This document shows, piece by piece, positions 58,052 through 64,000 of a stretch of 64,000 bases of DNA. How positions within the stretch are numbered: the first letter of the stretch is position 1; each line of letters starts with the position of its first letter. The notes below the pieces were generated by a model, which was given only the letters and a program-made list of their open reading frames with translations, made no database searches and was not told where the DNA came from. Location: positions 7,480,001-7,544,000 of the forward strand of contig NZ_WOXS01000002.1 of NCBI RefSeq assembly GCF_009852415.1, in the 5' to 3' direction. A program made the position numbers and the translations under genes. This DNA is from Streptomyces sp. Tu 3180. Its GTDB lineage: Bacteria; Actinomycetota; Actinomycetes; Streptomycetales; Streptomycetaceae.

Positions 58052-60192
58052 GCGCGGAACCGGACGGGCCGGAGGACAGACTGCGCAGGTTCGCGACGAT
58101 CTGGAGCCGGGCGGTCTTCCCGGTGACCTCGACGTCGTCGACCCGGCCGGAGTTCGAGGCGCTCCTGCTGCCGCCGGCCCGGCTGCTCAGTGAGGCGCTG
58201 CGGGCCAGGTCCTTCGACCCGGACGCGGGCAGGCGGGCCGGCGCCGCGCTGGTGGAGGCGCACTGCACCGACCCCGAGGCGCTCAGCCGGAGCCTGGACT
58301 GCGTGGACGCCTACCTCGTCCTGTACTGCGGCGGGGACGGCGACCGCGAGGACCTGCGGGCGCGCTCGGCCAGGCTCCAGCACGCCATGGCCGCCGGGTA
58401 CGCGCAGGCGCTGCGGCAGCGGACCCTGGCCGAGCAGGAGTCCATCGCCCAGGCCGCGCTGCAGGCGCAGGGCGTGGTGGCGCAGGCGCTGCACGCCACC
58501 GAGGCCAGGTTCCGCGCGGTCTTCGAGGGCGCGGCCATAGGGATCGGCATCGCCGACCTGGACGGCAACGTCCTGCAGGTCAACGGCGCGCTGCGGCGCA
58601 TGTTCGGCCTGTCCGAGCAGAGCCTGCGCGGCCGCAACGTCACGGAGTGGACCCACACCGACGACGCCCCGCAGACCTGGAAGCTCTACGAGGAGCTGGT
58701 GCGCGGCGAGCGCGAGCACTACCACCTGGAAAAAGCGTTCAACCGCCCGGACGGAACGGTCCTGTGGACCAACCTGACGGTGTCCCTGCTGCGCGACGCC
58801 GACGGCGCCCCGCAGTACCAGCTCGCCCTCATGGAGGACACCACCGAGCGGCGGCTGCTCAACCTCCGGCTGCGCTACGAGGCCACCCACGACGCGCTGA
58901 CCGGGCTGCCCAACCGCACGTTCTTCTTCGAGCGCCTGGAGAAGGCGCTGAACGCCGGCGACGGCCGGCGGTTCGGCCTGTGCTACCTGGACCTGGACGG
59001 CTTCAAGACCGTCAACGACAGCCTCGGGCACGCGGCCGGGGACCGGCTGCTCGTCGAGGTCGCCGACCGGCTCCAGTCCTGCGCCACGGCGCCCGGGGAG
59101 ATGGTGGCCCGGCTCGGCGGCGACGAGTTCGTGGCGCTGACCACCGGCCCCGACACCCCGCGCACGGTCGACGAGCTCGCCGCCCGGATCATGAACGCGC
59201 TGCTCGCCCCCATCAGCGTCGACGGCCGGGAACTGACCGTGCGCGGCAGCATCGGCATCGTCGAGGGGCCGGCCGGGGAGCGCAGCGCGGCGGAGGTGCT
59301 GCGCAGCGCCGACATCACCATGTACCGGGCCAAGTCGGCGGGCGGCAACCGGTTCGAGCTGGCCGACCCGGAGGCCGACGCCCGCGCCATCACCCGGCAC
59401 GGGCTCACCACCTCGCTGCCGACGGCCCTGGACCGGGGCGAGTTCTTCATCGAGTACCAGCCGCTGGTGCACCTCGGCGACGGGAGCGTGCGCGGTGCCG
59501 AGGCGCTGGTGCGCTGGCTGCACCCGCAGCACGGCGTCCTGTCCCCGGACCGCTTCATCCCGCTCGCCGAGCACACCGGGCTGATCGTTCCGCTGGGGCG
59601 CTGGGTGCTCGAGCAGTCGGTGCGCCAGGCCCGTGAGTGGCGAGAGAGGAACGGCGGCGAGGAGGCCGTGGGGTCCCTGCGCATCAACGTCAACCTCTCG
59701 CCCTGCCAGCTCACCCACCCCGGGCTGGTCCAGGACACCGTGGACATCCTGGAGCGCACCGGCGTGGAGCCGGACGCGCTGTGCCTCGAGGTGACCGAGT
59801 CGGCGCTGATCGGAGCCGACGACGACCTGCTGAAGCCGCTGCGCCGGCTCGCCGAGATGGGCGTCGACATCGCCCTGGACGACTTCGGCACCGGCTACTC
59901 CAACCTCGCCAATCTGCGCCGGCTCCCGGTGAGCGTGCTCAAGCTGGACCGCTCGTTCACCCAGAGCATGCAGCAGTTCCCGGCCGACCCCGTCGACCTC
60001 AAGATCGTCGAGGGGATCGTCTCGCTGGCGCACAGCCTCGACCTGGCGGTGACGGTGGAGGGCGTGGAGACGGGGGCCCAGGCCGAGCAGCTGCGCATCC
60101 TCGGCTGCGACACGGCCCAGGGCTGGTACTACGCCCGCCCGGGACCGCCGGAGCGGCTGCACGAGCTGGCCCTGGTGGACGCGACGGGGTGA
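58048..60192 (+). CDS. rmdA: PAS-GGDEF-EAL cyclic-di-GMP enzyme
   Basis: This 714-residue soluble protein has a helical N-terminal region (1-150), PAS domain (about 155-275), diguanylate cyclase domain (about 285-440) with intact GGDEF at 357-361, and EAL phosphodiesterase domain (about 455-705) with Glu485-Ala-Leu intact. Both catalytic sites look complete, so it could make or degrade c-di-GMP; S. coelicolor RmdA (SCO0928), which this resembles in order and neighbours, acts as a phosphodiesterase controlling morphology. It is coupled to the methyltransferase gene. Confidence 0.88.
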   Translation: MSAEPDGPEDRLRRFATIWSRAVFPVTSTSSTRPEFEALLLPPARLLSEALRARSFDPDAGRRAGAALVEAHCTDPEALSRSLDCVDAYLVLYCGGDGDREDLRARSARLQHAMAAGYAQALRQRTLAEQESIAQAALQAQGVVAQALHATEARFRAVFEGAAIGIGIADLDGNVLQVNGALRRMFGLSEQSLRGRNVTEWTHTDDAPQTWKLYEELVRGEREHYHLEKAFNRPDGTVLWTNLTVSLLRDADGAPQYQLALMEDTTERRLLNLRLRYEATHDALTGLPNRTFFFERLEKALNAGDGRRFGLCYLDLDGFKTVNDSLGHAAGDRLLVEVADRLQSCATAPGEMVARLGGDEFVALTTGPDTPRTVDELAARIMNALLAPISVDGRELTVRGSIGIVEGPAGERSAAEVLRSADITMYRAKSAGGNRFELADPEADARAITRHGLTTSLPTALDRGEFFIEYQPLVHLGDGSVRGAEALVRWLHPQHGVLSPDRFIPLAEHTGLIVPLGRWVLEQSVRQAREWRERNGGEEAVGSLRINVNLSPCQLTHPGLVQDTVDILERTGVEPDALCLEVTESALIGADDDLLKPLRRLAEMGVDIALDDFGTGYSNLANLRRLPVSVLKLDRSFTQSMQQFPADPVDLKIVEGIVSLAHSLDLAVTVEGVETGAQAEQLRILGCDTAQGWYYARPGPPERLHELALVDATG

Positions 60193-60243
60193 GGGCCGCA
60201 ATCCGGTTGCGGGGGTGCCGGGGGCGCGGGCGATCATGTGCGG

Positions 60244-60630
60244 ATGACTCGTGAAACAGACGCGGTGAACGCGGCGATCGAGGGCGAGCTGCGCCTCATG
60301 GACCCCGCCGTGCGGTCCTCCCGCACCGAGGTCGCGCGCCTGCTGGACCCCGAGTTCACCGAGGTGGGGTCCTCGGGCCGGCGCTACACGTACGAGGACA
60401 TGATCGCGTGGCTGCCCGACCACCCCGGCAGCTCGGCGGACGGCCCGGTCCACGAGCCGTCGGAGATCACCGGCGTCCTCCTCGCGCCCGGCCTGGTGCA
60501 CCTCACGTACGAGACCCGCTTCGACGGCCGCCGCGCCCGCCGCAGCTCCCTGTGGCGCGAGCGCGACGGGGAGACGGGCTGGCGCATGTACTACCACCAG
60601 GGCACCCCGGTGCCGCCGGACGCGGTCTGA
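60244..60630 (+). CDS. DUF4440/NTF2-like small protein
   Basis: This 128-residue SnoaL/NTF2-fold protein has an N-terminal helix (AVNAAIEGELRLMDPAVR), LLDPEFTEVGSSGRRYTYEDMIAW, and later strands ending with WRMYYHQGTPVP. Such proteins bind small ligands or act as subunits; no catalytic residues can be named. GTG 60238 is an alternative start. Confidence 0.8.
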   Translation: MTRETDAVNAAIEGELRLMDPAVRSSRTEVARLLDPEFTEVGSSGRRYTYEDMIAWLPDHPGSSADGPVHEPSEITGVLLAPGLVHLTYETRFDGRRARRSSLWRERDGETGWRMYYHQGTPVPPDAV

Positions 60631-60711
60631 CCGGCGTACCGCGAGGGGCGCGGGCCGCGCGTCCGCGCCGTACGGTGCGGACGGCCCGAGCCCCTTCGCG
60701 CGGTGCCCGGC

Positions 60712-61596
60712 TCACCGCTCCAGCAGCATCCGCTGCAGCTCCCTGGCGGCCCGGGGCGGAGCCACGTCGCTGCGGTGGGCCAGGGCGATGGTCCGGTGCA
60801 GGCCCGGGCGGGCCAGGGGCGTCACCCGCAGGCCGTGCCCGGACCGCGCGGCCACCATGCGCGGCACGACGGCGACGCCCAGCCCCGCCCGCACGAAGCC
60901 CAGCACCGCGTCCATCTCGCCGCCCTCCACCGCGAACTCCGGCTCGAAGCCCTCCGCGCGGCACGCGGCCACGGTCAGCTCGCGCAGGTCGTAGCCGTGC
61001 CGGAACATCACCAGGCGCTCGCCCTCCAGGTCGGCGATGCGCACGGTGCGCCGCCCCCGCTCCGGCCCCGGGGCGTCCGGGGAGGACACCACCACCAGGT
61101 CCTCGCGCAGCAGCTCCACCGTGGTGAGCGCGGGGGAGGGCGTCGGCAGGGGCAGGACGACCAGGGCCAGGTCCAGGGCCCCGCGGGCCAGCTCCCGCAC
61201 CAGATCGTGCGAACCGCCCTCCTCGATCAGCAGCCGGACGCCCGGGTAGCGGTCGTGGAAAACCCGCAGCACGTCCGGCAGCAGGCCGGTGCACAGGCTC
61301 GGCGTCGCGCCCAGCCGCACCCGGCCGCTGCGCAGCTGCGCCAGCTCCTGCACCTCGTGCCGGGCGGTGTCCGCGTCGGCCAGGATCCGCCGGGCCAGCG
61401 GCAGCAGCGCCTCGCCCGCGTCGGTCAGCGTGATGTTCCCGCGCGCCCGCAGGAACAGATCCGCCCCCAGCTCCCGCTCCAGCGCCTTGATCTGCTGCGA
61501 CAGCGACGGCTGCGCGACGTGGACCAGCTCGGCGGCCCGGGTGAAGTGACGCGTCTCGGCGACCGCCACGAAGTACTGGAGCTGCTGGAACTGCAT
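60712..61596 (-). CDS. LysR-family regulator divergent from sdh
   Basis: This 294-residue LysR regulator has an N-terminal helix-turn-helix (1-60, RHFTRAAELVHVAQPSLSQQIKALE) and a substrate-binding domain (about 90-290). It diverges from the succinate dehydrogenase operon across 82 bases containing an ATAGG-N5-CCTAT palindrome of LysR type, so it probably controls the operon and itself. A dicarboxylate may be the effector. Confidence 0.92.
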   Translation of the reverse strand: MQFQQLQYFVAVAETRHFTRAAELVHVAQPSLSQQIKALERELGADLFLRARGNITLTDAGEALLPLARRILADADTARHEVQELAQLRSGRVRLGATPSLCTGLLPDVLRVFHDRYPGVRLLIEEGGSHDLVRELARGALDLALVVLPLPTPSPALTTVELLREDLVVVSSPDAPGPERGRRTVRIADLEGERLVMFRHGYDLRELTVAACRAEGFEPEFAVEGGEMDAVLGFVRAGLGVAVVPRMVAARSGHGLRVTPLARPGLHRTIALAHRSDVAPPRAARELQRMLLER

Positions 61597-61604
61597 GCCT
61601 CATC

Positions 61605-61619
61605 ATAGGCTCTCCCTAT
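61605..61619. promoter_or_regulatory. LysR-type operator ATAGG-N5-CCTAT
   Basis: ATAGGCTCTCCCTAT is an inverted repeat with five-base arms of the T-N11-A form bound by LysR proteins, nine bases before the regulator start and 60 bases before sdhC. Confidence 0.75.
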
Positions 61620-61678
61620 CGAAACAAGCTGCACCATGTCTTGGACCGATGGGGTCCTCCGGCCCTAGCGTCGGTGAC

Positions 61679-62386
61679 ATGGCTCTGGCAACGCGGACGG
61701 ACCGACGGCCGTCCATGGCACGCACCGTGTGGGACTCGACCGTCGGCAAGAAGGCAGTGATGGCGGTCAGCGGACTGATCATGCTGCTGTACCTGGTCGT
61801 CCACATGATCGGAAACCTGAAGATCTTCTTCGGGGCCGGCGAGTTCAACCACTACGCGCACTGGCTGCGCACCGTGGGCGAGCCGTTCATGCACTACGAG
61901 TGGACGCTGTGGCTGGTCCGGATCGTGCTGGTCGTCGCGGTCGCCGCCCACGCCGTCTCCGCGTACCAGCTCAGCCGCCGCGACATCAAGGCACGGCCCA
62001 GCAAGTACGTGCACAAGAAGCCGCGGGCCAGTTACGCCACGCGCACCATGCGCTGGGGCGGGATCATCCTCGCCCTGTTCATCGTCTGGCACGTCCTGGA
62101 CCTGACCACCGGCCACGTGCACTCCGGCGGCTTCGAGACCGGCAAGCCCTACCAGAACGTCGTGGACACCTTCTCCACCTGGTACGGCAACGCCGTCTAC
62201 ATCGTCGCGATGCTCGCCGTCGGCCTGCACATCCGGCACGGCTTCTGGAGCGCCGCCCAGACCCTCGGCGTCGGCAGCCGCACCCGCGACCGCGCCCTGA
62301 AGACCGTCGCCAACGTCCTCGCGCTGCTGCTCACGGCAGGCTTCCTCGCCGTGCCCGTGGGCGTCATGACCGGAGTGGTGAGCTGA
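61679..62386 (+). CDS. sdhC: Succinate dehydrogenase cytochrome b subunit
   Basis: This is a 235-residue five-helix diheme cytochrome b of the b558 type that anchors the dehydrogenase and carries electrons to quinone. Heme-ligand histidines lie in LVVHMIGNLK, FNHYAHWLR, AAHAVSAYQL, IVWHVLD and GLHIRHGF. An N-terminal extension of about 12 residues precedes MARTVWDSTVGKK, where a later start is possible. The sdhA start follows after two bases. Confidence 0.92.
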   Translation: MALATRTDRRPSMARTVWDSTVGKKAVMAVSGLIMLLYLVVHMIGNLKIFFGAGEFNHYAHWLRTVGEPFMHYEWTLWLVRIVLVVAVAAHAVSAYQLSRRDIKARPSKYVHKKPRASYATRTMRWGGIILALFIVWHVLDLTTGHVHSGGFETGKPYQNVVDTFSTWYGNAVYIVAMLAVGLHIRHGFWSAAQTLGVGSRTRDRALKTVANVLALLLTAGFLAVPVGVMTGVVS

Positions 62387-62388
62387 CC

Positions 62389-64000
<1,612 letters not shown>

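Overview
The window is about 72% G+C with strong third-position G/C bias, frequent GTG starts and actinobacterial gene families (Rpf/LysM/M23 wall hydrolase, WS/DGAT acyltransferase, SpoIIE-type PAS/GAF phosphatase, ECF sigma with zinc anti-sigma, GGDEF-EAL protein). This points to a Streptomyces chromosome. From memory, the right four fifths resembles part of the S. coelicolor left arm read backwards (gnd and rpfC near SCO0975/0974, DGAT SCO0958, alpha-mannosidase SCO0948, SCO0930-type lipoprotein, rmdA SCO0928, sdh SCO0924-0922). That synteny was not computed here.

Region 1 (1-13.4 kb) looks accessory. A leftward galB-galC-galD operon (galD cut by the window edge) encodes the lower gallate/protocatechuate meta-cleavage pathway, with a GntR/FCD regulator upstream. 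Two secreted subtype-B-like tannases (2933-4558 minus; 9533-11302 plus) flank a ROK regulator, a GNAT enzyme and an unassigned glycosidase. Together these look like a tannin-to-gallate-to-pyruvate/oxaloacetate cassette. A palindrome with core ATTGTYAACAA lies before both the GntR gene and the second tannase, suggesting one regulon. The region also holds decayed DNA: a tusA-like pseudogene, an IS5-family transposase remnant, a truncated alpha/beta hydrolase and about 1 kb with no gene.

Region 2 (13.4-31.1 kb) holds panD, small acetyltransferase and racemase-family genes, gnd, the Rpf-LysM-M23 hydrolase, a DMT transporter, a FhuF-type iron-sulphur protein, glycogen/maltose-1-phosphate genes (glgA/glgM, glgC), a secreted PA14-GH2 enzyme behind a LacI-type operator, a triacylglycerol synthase, an unusual zinc-knuckle SDR, a degenerate HD protein, a 57-residue peptide and a VOC protein.

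Region 3 (31.3-42.4 kb) is carbohydrate catabolism: an amidase, a GH38 alpha-mannosidase, and a GntR-controlled operon for oxidative L-fucose breakdown (dehydratase, SDR, aldo/keto reductase, lactonase). The operon ends in a 13-base tail-to-tail overlap with a lipase-maturation-factor gene.

Region 4 (42.7-64 kb) is signalling and envelope: a PAS-GAF-PP2C-HATPase regulator, a sigma/unknown/anti-sigma set, a CapA protein, an ornithine-cyclodeaminase relic, an amino acid permease, a universal stress protein, a polysaccharide deacetylase, a class F sortase with a membrane-anchored neighbour, a DUF4239 protein, an SCO0930-type lipoprotein, a methyltransferase coupled to the c-di-GMP enzyme rmdA, and a LysR regulator divergent from sdhCA (sdhA cut by the right edge).
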